This document shows positions 24,106 to 33,594 of a DNA stretch of 64,000 bases, piece after piece. The notes under the pieces are model-generated. The model was not told the DNA's origin. It searched no databases and saw only the letters and a program-made list of their open reading frames with translations. Position 1 is the stretch's first letter, and each line of letters starts with the position of its first letter. Source of the stretch: Oligoflexia bacterium (GTDB lineage Bacteria > Bdellovibrionota > Bacteriovoracia > Bacteriovoracales > Bacteriovoracaceae); the NCBI GenBank assembly GCA_015232355.1, contig JADFZW010000001.1:1-64000 (forward strand). Reading direction: 5' to 3'. Position numbers and translations under genes: made by a program.

Positions 24106-25197
24106 CTAACAATTTGCTTTTATTATAGATGAAAGAGATGGAATACAATAAGTCTTGTTGAATCTATCTCTTAGAAAATTCAAGAATGATTTATTATTTT
24201 TTTGCAAAGTAGCATATAAACTAGGCCAAAAATTAGCATTTCTACAACCATCTTCTGATCTATGTTTGATGATAATCTTTCTTTTAATTACCTTCTCTTT
24301 TATATCCGACTCACATTGATTATTTTCTATAGGAATATTTGGATTTTTTAAAAAGTATAGAAGTCCTTCTTTTCTATTAATTGTATTAATTCTATTATTA
24401 TCGATAGGACGATATCCCCATTTAGTTTCAAAGATATTTTTAAATCTCTTTATGATTTTATTTCTATACCCTATGCTGGGATTCTTCCAGTAACCAGAAA
24501 TTAAATCATAAAAATCCCAAACTTCTTCGAAGAATTTATCTAAAATATCTTTAGAAAAACCTACAAAAGATCTAATTGTCCTATATCGTCTAATTTCATG
24601 AATCCAGCACAGTTGATGATTTGAAGTAATCTTCTTAAATTCTCCCGCATCATCAGACACGATAGCGTGACAGATAGATCCATTTAGTCCTAAACTGTAC
24701 GAAGTATGTAGGGATGCAAATTTTATTAGATTTTCTACTTTTATTTTTAGTCCATGATCTTTAATGATTTTTTTAAAAAAAATATCAAGTTCATCATCAG
24801 TAAGTAATTTGTTTTTTTTACATAATCTCTCTATGTTTCTTCTTATTTCTCTTGAAATTGTTATCATTGGATGAGTATTAATTGTTTGCATGGTTGATTG
24901 ATCAAACAAATAATAGGCAGCTTTTTCATTACCAATTAAATTCCTCAACACATCATATCTGCTTTTGCTTTTACTTTTACTTTTACTTTTACTTTTACTT
25001 TTACTTTTACTTTTACTTTTACTTTTACTTTTACTTTTACTTTTACTTTTACTTTTACTTAATTCATAACAAGTAATAAGCTTATTTGATATGGCCAAAA
25101 CATTATAATCATCAGTTCCTATTTTTATACCAGTCCAATCTAACTTAAGAATACCCTTGCAAAGATAGTGCGACTTCTTTTGCTTGAAAATATTCAT
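24106..25197 (-). CDS. IS66-like transposase with long Lys-Ser repeat
   Basis: The 363-residue protein matches the DDE core of IS66 transposases. It has a HAIVSDDAGEF strand with catalytic Asp, LCWIHEIRRYR, and IPIENNQCESDIKEKVIKRK with the catalytic Glu, followed by SEDGCRNANFWPSLYATL. The zinc-finger and helix-turn-helix N-terminus of full IS66 proteins (about 500 residues) is absent. Instead 46 unrelated residues are joined by a repeat of about sixteen Lys-Ser pairs to the RYDVLRNLIGNEKAAYYLF segment. It may be a solo, adapted or decayed transposase. Accessory IS66 orf1/orf2 genes are not present. Confidence 0.75.
   Translation of the reverse strand: MNIFKQKKSHYLCKGILKLDWTGIKIGTDDYNVLAISNKLITCYELSKSKSKSKSKSKSKSKSKSKSKSKSKSKSKSKSRYDVLRNLIGNEKAAYYLFDQSTMQTINTHPMITISREIRRNIERLCKKNKLLTDDELDIFFKKIIKDHGLKIKVENLIKFASLHTSYSLGLNGSICHAIVSDDAGEFKKITSNHQLCWIHEIRRYRTIRSFVGFSKDILDKFFEEVWDFYDLISGYWKNPSIGYRNKIIKRFKNIFETKWGYRPIDNNRINTINRKEGLLYFLKNPNIPIENNQCESDIKEKVIKRKIIIKHRSEDGCRNANFWPSLYATLQKNNKSFLNFLRDRFNKTYCIPSLSSIIKANC
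24963..25062 (-). repeat. In-frame hexanucleotide microsatellite (Lys-Ser)n
   Basis: On the plus strand TTTTAC is repeated about sixteen times without interruption. Read on the minus strand it encodes alternating Ser and Lys. The 6-base unit means that slippage changes the protein by two residues per step without breaking the frame. Confidence 0.95.
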
Positions 25198-25211
25198 CCT
25201 TTATCTCCGGG

Positions 25212-25239
25212 GATACTCAATAACTTAGGGTAAATAAAA
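25212..25239 (+). repeat. Direct repeat right of the IS66-like gene
   Basis: This is the second copy of the repeat at 23946-23974. It lies just upstream of the transposase start. The rest of 25198-25510 is AT-rich spacer holding the promoter region and ribosome site of the next gene. Confidence 0.8.
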
Positions 25240-25510
25240 ATTGATTGCGACCATCTTTAATGTCATTATTAATTTTTAGTTCAGAAACAAATTATATTTA
25301 ATTTATATTTTTTTGCTTTAAAATCTTTGGCATCATTCGAGAATCATGTGGATTTATGAATGAGAATTAGTAATAGATAGTTAAATTGTTCATTCTCTTT
25401 AAAAATTTGAGTAGAAAAACATATCTTTAGTTATAATATATATATTGCCAAGAAAGGAAAAAAGGAAATGGTAAGAAAAACAGTGGTAAGTAATTATAAG
25501 GAGTGAAGTA

Positions 25511-27982
25511 ATGTATTTACTAGGTGATAAAAATAGCTTGAGTAGTAAAATTGGAAAGAAAGCTTACAATTTACATTTAATGAGGTTAGCATCTTTTAAT
25601 GTACCACCGGGAATAGTAATTTCATACGAAGAATTACAATTTTTACATCAACCACTTTTTGAAAGTGAATTATTAAAGTATGTAGAAGAAATTGGCGGTT
25701 TTCCAGTAGCGGTAAGATCGAGTGGTCAGATGGAGGATTTAAATAATGCTAGCTTTGCAGGACTATATCAAACATTTTTAGAAGTTCAATCCATAGAAGA
25801 ATTAAAGGAATCAATTGTAAAGTGCTTTGCTTCCGCCACTCATACAAGAATCATCGAGTATTTAAAGATAAAAAAAAATAGCAATCCAGAGATAAATTTA
25901 TCCGAGGATTTTTTGAAATCACAAATGTCAGTGTTGATTCAAAAAATGGTGGATTCAAAAATTGCAGGCGTTGCTTTTACCGTTGATCCACTTACAGGAA
26001 AAGATGAACATTTAAGAATTGAAGCAGTAAATGGATTAGGAGAAAAATTAGTTTCAGGGCAAATTACTCCCTCTGCTTTTGTGATTGATAATAAAGATGG
26101 TATGTTAGTAAATTATTACGAGGGAGATGAGATTGTTGAATTAAACACCGAACATATTTTAGAGTTAGCAGATAATATTTTTAGGATTCAAGCTTACTTT
26201 AAATCTCCTCAAGATATCGAGTGGAGTATAGATAAAAATGGAAAGTTGTGGATATTACAATCAAGACCTATTACCGCTATCAAATGGCGGACAGATTTAG
26301 ATGAGTATACCAATGCTGATTTGAAAGATGGAGGAGTCTCTTCCAGAGTTTGTACTCCCGTGATGTATTCACTCTACAACATGGCGATGTCTTATGGAAT
26401 GGATACTTATTTTAGTAATTTAAAATTAAAGAAAGAAAGTAGGGCCGATGATAATTGGATGATTTATAAGTATGGACGGGTTTATTGGAATGCAGGTCTT
26501 AGTAAAAGATTACTCTTTAAAATTCCTGATTTTAATGAAAAGGTCTTTGATGAAAATTTAGGAATAGAAAAAGATTATGGATCTAAAGGCCCACACAAAG
26601 TGCCGGTTAATATAAAGACGATCATAAATGCATTACCCATTATCTTTGCTTTAAGTAAAGAGTATAAAAATTCCATTAAGATGTTAGAGGATTTCAAGAA
26701 AAATTATCCAACGACTATTAAAGCTTATTTAAATAAACTAGACAGCATCAAGAGTATCTCTAATGATGATTTTTTTAAAGATTTTACTGATGTAATTTTA
26801 AATTTATTTTTTATGACTGAAACTGGATATTTTAGAATTGTTTATAATAATGCTAATTTTCAAAGTGATTTCAGAGATTTTATTTTAAAAGTAGATAAGA
26901 AAACAAAGGGACAAACATCTATTATCAATCTTATCTCTGGTGATACCAATATCACTCACATTAATATTCAAAAGTCATTACTTAAACTTAAAGAGATAGT
27001 TTTACAAATTTCAAAAGATAAAAAAGGAAAAGATGTGGTCAACATAGAAGAAATGCGCCTTCTATGTAATAAGGACAAGAGGTGGCAAGATGAATTTAAA
27101 AGTTTTATGAATGAACACTACCATCATGGAGATGCTGAATTAGAGATAATGACTCCTAGGTGGGGAGAGGTACCAGGGAGAGTAGAAGAATTAGTTTTTG
27201 AATTATTAAAAGCTGACAAACCAATGATTTCTACCTCTGATAACTTTAAAAAGTCATTAGTAGATGTTGAAAAGCGCTTAAAATTTTCTCCAATAACTAA
27301 AATGAAGTTTATATCATCTCTTAAGAAATCTCGTTATTTTCTTAGCAATAGAGAGAAGATGCGTGAATTTTCAACTATGGCCTACTATATAGTTAGAAAA
27401 TACTTATTAGAAATGGGAGTGAGATTAAAGTCCTTACAGTTAATTAAGAGTGAACATGATGTATTTTTCTTTTATATCAATGAACTAATTAATTTTTGTA
27501 AAGAAAAAAAATTCCCTCATAATTTCTATATAGAAAAAGAATTAGTTTATAGAAAAACTTTTTATGAGGGCATGACTAACATTGAAGCACCCAATGAATT
27601 TGGCCCAGGGATTAGTCAAAGATGTGAAGAGCAATATGAAGAGAAGGCAGATGATGGTAAAACAATTTTCAAAGGAATTGCTTGCAGTCCCGGTGTTTAT
27701 GAAGGACGTGCGAATGTAATTTTGTCTATCGAAGATGCAAAAAATATTAAAGATGGTGATATTCTTATAACAAAATTTACCGATCCTGGTTGGACTCCAA
27801 TTTTAGGATTAGTTTCTGGTGTTGTTACGGAAGTGGGAGGAGTACTCTCGCATGCAGCAGTTATCGGTCGAGAATATGGTATTCCTGCAATTCTAAATGT
27901 TAAGGGCATAACAAAAAAAATACAAACCGGAACCAAAATTAGAATAGATGGCAATAAAGGAATTATAACAATAATAGAATAG
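25511..27982 (+). CDS. PEP-synthase / rifampin-phosphotransferase-like dikinase
   Basis: The 823-residue enzyme has three parts. The first is an N-terminal ATP-grasp (PEP/pyruvate-binding) domain with FPVAVRSSGQMEDLNNASFAG, MVDSKIAGVAFTVDP and EWSIDKNGKLWILQSRPIT. A long middle domain follows. The last is a C-terminal phospho-His swivelling domain (GVVTEVGGVLSHAAVIG, His781, then REYGIPAILNV). ATP-grasp, middle and His-domain order, without a PEP synthase TIM barrel, is that of rifampin phosphotransferases and related dikinases. These move the beta-phosphate of ATP through the His to a small molecule. The middle domain sets the substrate and cannot be read here. A good AAGGAGTGA ribosome site is present; a secreted gene follows after 16 bases. 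Confidence 0.85.
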   Translation: MYLLGDKNSLSSKIGKKAYNLHLMRLASFNVPPGIVISYEELQFLHQPLFESELLKYVEEIGGFPVAVRSSGQMEDLNNASFAGLYQTFLEVQSIEELKESIVKCFASATHTRIIEYLKIKKNSNPEINLSEDFLKSQMSVLIQKMVDSKIAGVAFTVDPLTGKDEHLRIEAVNGLGEKLVSGQITPSAFVIDNKDGMLVNYYEGDEIVELNTEHILELADNIFRIQAYFKSPQDIEWSIDKNGKLWILQSRPITAIKWRTDLDEYTNADLKDGGVSSRVCTPVMYSLYNMAMSYGMDTYFSNLKLKKESRADDNWMIYKYGRVYWNAGLSKRLLFKIPDFNEKVFDENLGIEKDYGSKGPHKVPVNIKTIINALPIIFALSKEYKNSIKMLEDFKKNYPTTIKAYLNKLDSIKSISNDDFFKDFTDVILNLFFMTETGYFRIVYNNANFQSDFRDFILKVDKKTKGQTSIINLISGDTNITHINIQKSLLKLKEIVLQISKDKKGKDVVNIEEMRLLCNKDKRWQDEFKSFMNEHYHHGDAELEIMTPRWGEVPGRVEELVFELLKADKPMISTSDNFKKSLVDVEKRLKFSPITKMKFISSLKKSRYFLSNREKMREFSTMAYYIVRKYLLEMGVRLKSLQLIKSEHDVFFFYINELINFCKEKKFPHNFYIEKELVYRKTFYEGMTNIEAPNEFGPGISQRCEEQYEEKADDGKTIFKGIACSPGVYEGRANVILSIEDAKNIKDGDILITKFTDPGWTPILGLVSGVVTEVGGVLSHAAVIGREYGIPAILNVKGITKKIQTGTKIRIDGNKGIITIIE

Positions 27983-27998
27983 ATGAGAGGGGGTATAG

Positions 27999-29423
27999 AT
28001 GAAAATATTTATTTATTTTTGTTGTTTAATGTTTATATCAGTATTGTTTTTTAATTTTTTCTCTTTTGCTAGCGAAGATACAAAAGATCCATCAAAAGAA
28101 AACAAAAGCAAAAATAATACATACTCGTGTTCAAGTGATCCATTTTGTGGAGTTAATATTTGTAGTAATTTAGGGCTTGGGGCATCCAACAATCCATCAT
28201 ATTGCAATCCGATTGGTAGAAAAAAAATTTTACCATCAAATGAAACAGTAGCGGAAAAAATTGATAAAGCAATCAGAGAGGTTGCTCCAGACTATGACTT
28301 GAAAATTTTAGTTAATCTTCTCAATAGTTCCACTTTTTATCAAAAGTATGCCCCTTTATGGTCTGGTAAGTGCCATCATTTGGCCAAGGCAAATTGTGAT
28401 GAAAAATTTTTAAGAAAATTAATCGCAACGGGAGGATTAATCTGTGGGAAAATTACTATATCATTAAATGAATTGATGGAATTTGCAGGCATTGCTTATC
28501 CTGATGCTTATTCTGACAATGAAGACACAAATAAAAATATTTTTGATGAATTATCTCCATCCAAAATGGAAAAATCCTATCTTGATTTTTTACAAAAAAA
28601 GAAAATGAGAGTTGTAACCCTTACGACATTAGGAGAAGGGAGTATCTATAATTTGGCCACATATAATATGAGTACACCAAACATTACTACAATAGAAAAC
28701 AACAAAGCTGAGAGATTAGATTTTTTTACCCAATATGGAAATGAAAATACTCGTACTTTGAATGCAGATATTTATGAACCTATATCGCCAGAACAAAAAG
28801 AACTTATTAAAAAATTAGATGAATTTAGAATTAATAATGTAGAAAATACCAAATTATTTGATTTAATGAAAGTACGCCAGTATCGAGCACAACCTACCTA
28901 TAAATTCGAAGAGTGGTTAAGTGAGAAAAAGAAAATTGAATATAACAAATTAATCGAATCACTAAATAAATTACAAATACCTTATAAATCAGGAGTGGTC
29001 CTTAAAAAACATGTAGGAAAAATTGATTCTTATATGGAAAACCCAGAGTATTTAACGGGACAATTAAATAAGGTTTCTTGGGACTATACTTTTATAGAAG
29101 TTTATCTTGCAAATAACTCTACTCCACATGCTTCTATTTATAGCAATGGCACTAGTAAATCATTAATACCATATGTAATATTTCATCCTTCAACAGTAGA
29201 TGAAAGTGAGATCATAAACACTATGAAAAAAGTGCAAAATAAAATAAAAGAGAATGAAAAGAATCGTGAAGAGCAAAAAAAATTAATTAATGAATATGCT
29301 TTCTTCTTTGGAATTAAATCAAATGTTAATAGCAATCTATTGGATTTAGAAGATGATGAGATAGATGCCTATCTCTATTCAGTATTAAAAGCACTTATGG
29401 AAAATTGCAAACCTATAAAATAG
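27999..29423 (+). CDS. Secreted protein with W-x-G-x-C motif, possibly transglutaminase-like
   Basis: The 474-residue protein has a signal peptide (MKIFIYFCCLMFISVLFFN..SFAS). A Cys-rich start follows, then YAPLWSGKCHHLAKANCDE, which resembles the active-site Cys segment of elicitor-type transglutaminases (WxGxCxxxA). The C-terminal part has FIEVYLANNSTPHASIY and a Lys/Glu-rich coiled region. The transglutaminase reading rests on this one motif and is weak. It starts 16 bases after the dikinase gene behind GAGAGGGGG, so the two share an operon. Confidence 0.55.
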   Translation: MKIFIYFCCLMFISVLFFNFFSFASEDTKDPSKENKSKNNTYSCSSDPFCGVNICSNLGLGASNNPSYCNPIGRKKILPSNETVAEKIDKAIREVAPDYDLKILVNLLNSSTFYQKYAPLWSGKCHHLAKANCDEKFLRKLIATGGLICGKITISLNELMEFAGIAYPDAYSDNEDTNKNIFDELSPSKMEKSYLDFLQKKKMRVVTLTTLGEGSIYNLATYNMSTPNITTIENNKAERLDFFTQYGNENTRTLNADIYEPISPEQKELIKKLDEFRINNVENTKLFDLMKVRQYRAQPTYKFEEWLSEKKKIEYNKLIESLNKLQIPYKSGVVLKKHVGKIDSYMENPEYLTGQLNKVSWDYTFIEVYLANNSTPHASIYSNGTSKSLIPYVIFHPSTVDESEIINTMKKVQNKIKENEKNREEQKKLINEYAFFFGIKSNVNSNLLDLEDDEIDAYLYSVLKALMENCKPIK

Positions 29424-29466
29424 TGTCGAATGAGAGATAATGTTACAAATTATCAAATTATCAAAT

Positions 29467-30537
29467 TTATTTTTTAGACTCATTATAAAACTTACGTAAC
29501 TTCATTACCCCTTTACCAATACTTCCTGTAAACAATCCAGTAGCAAGATCTTTTAATGTACCTGACAGATGAGGCATTTTAATTGCTCCAATCTGATAGG
29601 TCACTACCATCAGATCTTTTCCACCATTTATGCTGTAATTAAGAGTTATTGATTGTGAACCCTTAAAATATGCATGCTCCTTTTCCAATGAATTATTCAT
29701 TGGTTTTAAAACTGCACTTACTATTATCTTATCGGGAAGAACATCAATATTTGAATCAATGGCCAAAATTGCTTGTTTTTGCTTTTCACTTAAACTTTTA
29801 GGATTATTTTTTAAATCATATGAGATGTATTCTCCTTTGCCTTTCATATCTGTAACTCCCAGACTTTTAGCGAGCCAACCAAGTCCAAAGGGTATAGGTA
29901 ATTTTTGTGTTACTGTTAATTCATATTTTGCATCTTCAGATTTTTGCTCTTTAGTGATTTCTTTAATTTCACTATAGCTAGTATTTTCATCCATGGCCTT
30001 TTTACGAAAATCTTCACTTAAAAATCTTTTAACTCCAACATCATTAGAATTTATCTTTGAGATAATATAAGCTTGTTTAGATATGAACACATCTGAAAAA
30101 CTCTTCTTTTCTTCACTAGTAATATTTTCAAATGCTTCATCTAATTTTTTAAATAATGTATAATCATTTTCATTATTATTAAAATCATCTCTGGAAACAA
30201 TCTTGCCTTTTAGTTGAACCTCACCCCTCATAAGATCATTTGCCAAAATATCAAAAGAGGGATCATCTTGCGTAACTGTATTCACTTTAAGATTTGAATC
30301 AAAATTTGCATTGATTGAGGCATAATTAGAAACAAACTTTGAGATCACTCCTTGATTATTAGTGGATGTTTCGTTTTGACAGTGAATCTTTTGCTCATCA
30401 TTTGCCAATAAATTAAACCCTCCAGTTAGTAAACTGATAGCACTTAATAGGGTCAAACTAAGAGCTAAAATTAAAATCCTTATTTTAATTTTATAAAATA
30501 ATTCTAACTTTTTTATAATCATAATTTTTATCATCAT
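29467..30537 (-). CDS. Exported protein, unknown function
   Basis: I do not recognise this 356-residue protein. It has a basic, hydrophobic leader (residues 1-45, ending near LLANDEQ), one Cys soon after and then a mixed alpha/beta mature part without further Cys. A segment KLPIPFGLGWLAKSLGV is followed by beta-like strands near the C-terminus. It converges on the upstream dikinase operon. AAGGAA lies seven bases before the ATG. It is probably periplasmic or membrane attached. Confidence 0.65.
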   Translation of the reverse strand: MMIKIMIIKKLELFYKIKIRILILALSLTLLSAISLLTGGFNLLANDEQKIHCQNETSTNNQGVISKFVSNYASINANFDSNLKVNTVTQDDPSFDILANDLMRGEVQLKGKIVSRDDFNNNENDYTLFKKLDEAFENITSEEKKSFSDVFISKQAYIISKINSNDVGVKRFLSEDFRKKAMDENTSYSEIKEITKEQKSEDAKYELTVTQKLPIPFGLGWLAKSLGVTDMKGKGEYISYDLKNNPKSLSEKQKQAILAIDSNIDVLPDKIIVSAVLKPMNNSLEKEHAYFKGSQSITLNYSINGGKDLMVVTYQIGAIKMPHLSGTLKDLATGLFTGSIGKGVMKLRKFYNESKK

Positions 30538-30776
30538 AATAACATTCCTTTTTTGGTTGTTTGAGTTAAGTTTTTTAATGCTTCTGAAGTTTTATAAAAA
30601 CAAACAATAATAATTGTTATTTTAAAACAAATTGCTTTAATAAAAGAATTTTTTAAATATTTTTTTTATTATTATTTTTTTATTGATTGAAATTTTAGAT
30701 ACTTATATTTAATTTTCAGCAATTAAGAGGATGATTAAAAATATGGAGCTTACTGAGTTTGTGCCCACTTTAGTTG

Positions 30777-31169
30777 CTATTCATAGGAACCATTATTGTG
30801 ACCATCAATTCCAGGGAAAGAGTTATCGTTGATGTTTCTAAAAGAATCACCGTTGTTGTCGTTACCACTTCCATTATTGTTGTTTCCAGAGCTGCAATTA
30901 GAGATGCAAGAAGATAAGCTTGACTCTGCACTACTTTTGCAATCAGAGTAGATAGATCTACAGTTCATTAAATCATACTCAGTAGATCTTCCTTGCTGTG
31001 AGCAAAAATCAAAATCGCTAGTACAGTTTGATTGACTGGAAGTAAAAGCAGAGACGCAATCAGAGACACATGAGTCGGCAAGAGAAATATTATTGATTGT
31101 TGAGAGAGAAAAGATACAAAAAGAGAGAAGGATAAAGTAAATCATTTTCTTTTGAACTAACATTAACAT
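30777..31169 (-). CDS. Small secreted Cys-rich protein with Asn/Gly tail
   Basis: The 130-residue protein has a signal peptide and then ten Cys residues, mostly in paired CxxxC spacing (CVSDCV, CTSDFDFC, CRSIYSDC, CISNC), which suggests a disulfide-knotted helical hairpin. The last 40 residues are a flexible Asn/Gly/Asp-rich tail encoded by imperfect repeats. AAGGAG precedes the start. It is probably an extracellular or surface protein; no family is recognised. Confidence 0.65.
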   Translation of the reverse strand: MLMLVQKKMIYFILLSFCIFSLSTINNISLADSCVSDCVSAFTSSQSNCTSDFDFCSQQGRSTEYDLMNCRSIYSDCKSSAESSLSSCISNCSSGNNNNGSGNDNNGDSFRNINDNSFPGIDGHNNGSYE

Positions 31170-31340
31170 TGTAAATACTCCTTGATTAAGATGATTGATA
31201 TAAAATAGGATTCTTGCTGATATACAATGTTAGAAATTCTTTAGTCAACACAAATTATATTTAATCTAAAGTTTAGATTTGCTATTTGTATGCCTTTAAT
31301 GTAAATTTTTTTTAAAGCTTAAAGATAAAAATTACTGTTC

Positions 31341-31416
31341 GACCCCATAGTTAAGTTGGATATAACGAGGCCTTCCTAAGGCCCAGTCAGGGGTTCAAGT
31401 CCCTTTGGGGTCGCCA
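31341..31416 (+). tRNA. tRNA-Arg (anticodon CCT)
   Basis: The 76-base cloverleaf has acceptor GACCCCA/TGGGGTC, discriminator G and an encoded CCA. The anticodon arm AGGCC-TTCCTAA-GGCCC gives anticodon CCT, reading AGG, with an A-C mismatch at the top of the stem. The T arm is AGGGG-TTCAAGT-CCCTT. The D arm GTTA/ATAAC is weak. Confidence 0.85.
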
Positions 31417-31545
31417 CTTTTTTTGTAACTATTTGAGAGAGCATAAATTTTTTAATCAAAAAATTTTCTACACACTTTTACACACTTTGGTTCTTGAATC
31501 ATTATACGATTAAATTAACGGTGATTACTAAAAGCAACTGCTTTG

Positions 31546-31785
31546 CTAAGATGCTCTACTGTAATTTTTGGTGTAACGATCTAATAAATTTTTGATCATT
31601 CGCTGATATGAAGTATGATTTTCTTTAGCAATGTTTTTAAAAAAATCCACACACTCTTTATTGAGCATTATAGTAATTTTTACCATTTCTTCTTTTGAAA
31701 CTAAATCTTCTGGTGGTGGTAAGAAATCATCTACAATTTTTATCTTTCCAATTTTTTCATTTGTATATTTTGTTTTTTTCTTCAT
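31546..31785 (-). CDS. BrnA-like antitoxin
   Basis: The 79-residue protein has a basic N-terminus and then VKITIMLNKECVDFFKNIAK, then TSYQRMIKNLLDRYTKNY, the ribbon-helix-helix of BrnA-type antitoxins. It binds BrnT and the operon promoter. The gene starts 29 bases inside the end of the BrnT-like gene, typical of this toxin-first module. Confidence 0.85.
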   Translation of the reverse strand: MKKKTKYTNEKIGKIKIVDDFLPPPEDLVSKEEMVKITIMLNKECVDFFKNIAKENHTSYQRMIKNLLDRYTKNYSRAS

Positions 31786-32044
31786 ATATTTTCTTTCCTT
31801 TTCTCCAATATCCGGCCCCGATAATTCTTATAATATTATTCCTATATGTAAAACGAACCGTTAAAATTCCATTTTCAACTTTTCCAAAACAATAATACCT
31901 CTTTTCTGAAGTTGAATGGGCCAAATCTTCTGCAACAATTCTTTTCGGATCAAAAAAGGCAGATTGGGCCTCATTAAAAGAAACTCCATGTTTTTTTTGA
32001 TTATCTGCGTTTTTACTATCATCCCACTCAAAAGTAGTCTTCAT
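31757..32044 (-). CDS. BrnT-like toxin
   Basis: The 95-residue protein matches BrnT, a RelE-fold RNase toxin: FEWDDSKNADNQKKHGVSFNEAQ at the start, DPKRIVAEDLAHSTSEKRYYC in the middle and RNNIIRIIGAGYWRKGKKIYE at the end. BrnT usually has RIISAR at this last position; the Gly-Ala-Gly here is a small departure near the active region. The antitoxin gene overlaps its 3' end. The 32045-32256 region upstream is AT-rich with no other gene. Confidence 0.87.
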   Translation of the reverse strand: MKTTFEWDDSKNADNQKKHGVSFNEAQSAFFDPKRIVAEDLAHSTSEKRYYCFGKVENGILTVRFTYRNNIIRIIGAGYWRKGKKIYEEKNKIYK

Positions 32045-32256
32045 AATTATTTATAACACAAAATATTATAAAAAGCCATATTTTAATACATATATTTGTC
32101 CATATAATTATATGTAAATATTTTGAATAGTCTACTGTTTTAATCATTTGCAGTAACTGGCAATATTAATGCTTATGTTTTTAGATACAAAACTATACCC
32201 GATCAATAAATTAAAGTGTCAAACGGTAAGGCATAATCATTCCTAAGCAGCTGCAA

Positions 32257-33594
32257 TCACACTTTCACTAACTCTTTTACTTTTACGGTATCATCTCTCT
32301 CTTTTTCTTGTTCTTCATTTTTATTGCTTTGAGATTCATTCATTATTTGATTAAGCTCTTTTTCCAACTCATTCTCATCAAAGTTGTTATTACCAATATC
32401 TGTGCCTAATACTTTAGATATCTCTTCCACTTGATATGTTTGATCACGAAGTAATTCCATAATATCCTCAATCTTGGATATTTTTTTATTTGCCAATTCT
32501 TTTTTTATTAACTGAGTGGATGAAGAGATGATTCTGATAATTTCCTTCTCATCATTGACATTAATCAAACTATCTCGAAGAATTTCTAAATTAAGGCGCT
32601 TAGTTAGCAAATCTTTTAAATTATGTTTTTTAATTTTTATTAATGCCATATTATGAATGGCCTCATCTCTATCATTTTTCTTTAAACATTTTTTGGTCTC
32701 TTCTGTAAGATATGTTATATCTTTTTTTAAACGCTCTCGTTTTTCTTTTAAAATATCTATATTTTTTTCTAATGCTATATTAATAGGAAAACTTTCCATA
32801 GAAGTTTTTTGTAGATACTTGAAAACTTTTCCACTCTTTAACATACTAATCAATTCATCTTTGCTTTTTAGATATTTAAATTTAGAAGAGAGTATTTGGA
32901 AATTGCTATTTATTTCATTTAAGTGTCTTATTAAAACATCTTCATTGTTATTATAAATTTTTGTATTATTAACCATACCCCGAACAGACTTAAATATCGG
33001 AGATAATCTATCATTATTATCTGCTGCTTTGATCAACTCCTTCATCTCTTCTAACTTAGCTCTCTCTTGTTTACAGGAATCAATTCTTCCATCTATCACT
33101 TTATGATGGACATTATTAATTGGATCAACAAATAGATTAGCGATCTTTACAGCATTAACTACGCCTTGTTTTATCAATCGGCGTGTAACTTGATTGTAAG
33201 TACCAGCAGCAACATCCCAGATTGCAGGAAGCACAAGAAAGTGAAACCAATGAATACGATCTAGATCATGAATATAATTAGAATTTCCTTCCGTCCATAT
33301 AGTAGGAATTCTTCCACCATATTTCCTTAAGCTACAATTTTTATAATCATAAAGACTGAGTTTTTCAATATCATCCTTCTTCTGCTCGCTCCAAAAATCT
33401 ATACTTTTATCTGCAGCACTTATCAGATTATCTAAATATGCCACAAATGTCGTGCTAGACTTATCAATAGATATTTTTTCCTTTTCACTCTTTGTTAAGC
33501 ATTCTCCAGCAAAAGCAAAACTTCCAATAGTAATCGTAGCAACCATAGCGACTATAAGGACCATAGCAATCATAGTATTTGCATAGATATTCAT
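32257..33594 (-). CDS. Secreted coiled-coil protein, unknown
   Basis: The 445-residue protein has a signal peptide ending at SFAFAG. Early Cys residues follow, then a semi-conserved middle (IHWFHFLVLPAIWDVAAGTY) and about 250 residues of heptad-like helix ending in a Glu/Lys/Asn-rich tail. No family is recognised. AAGGAGAAA lies before the ATG. Likely periplasmic or surface located. Confidence 0.65.
   Translation of the reverse strand: MNIYANTMIAMVLIVAMVATITIGSFAFAGECLTKSEKEKISIDKSSTTFVAYLDNLISAADKSIDFWSEQKKDDIEKLSLYDYKNCSLRKYGGRIPTIWTEGNSNYIHDLDRIHWFHFLVLPAIWDVAAGTYNQVTRRLIKQGVVNAVKIANLFVDPINNVHHKVIDGRIDSCKQERAKLEEMKELIKAADNNDRLSPIFKSVRGMVNNTKIYNNNEDVLIRHLNEINSNFQILSSKFKYLKSKDELISMLKSGKVFKYLQKTSMESFPINIALEKNIDILKEKRERLKKDITYLTEETKKCLKKNDRDEAIHNMALIKIKKHNLKDLLTKRLNLEILRDSLINVNDEKEIIRIISSSTQLIKKELANKKISKIEDIMELLRDQTYQVEEISKVLGTDIGNNNFDENELEKELNQIMNESQSNKNEEQEKERDDTVKVKELVKV

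Noticed and set aside
24882-25076. Tyr-Phe repeat protein on the strand opposite the IS66-like gene
   Set aside because: It is only the antisense reading of the Lys-Ser microsatellite, with no ribosome site or family.
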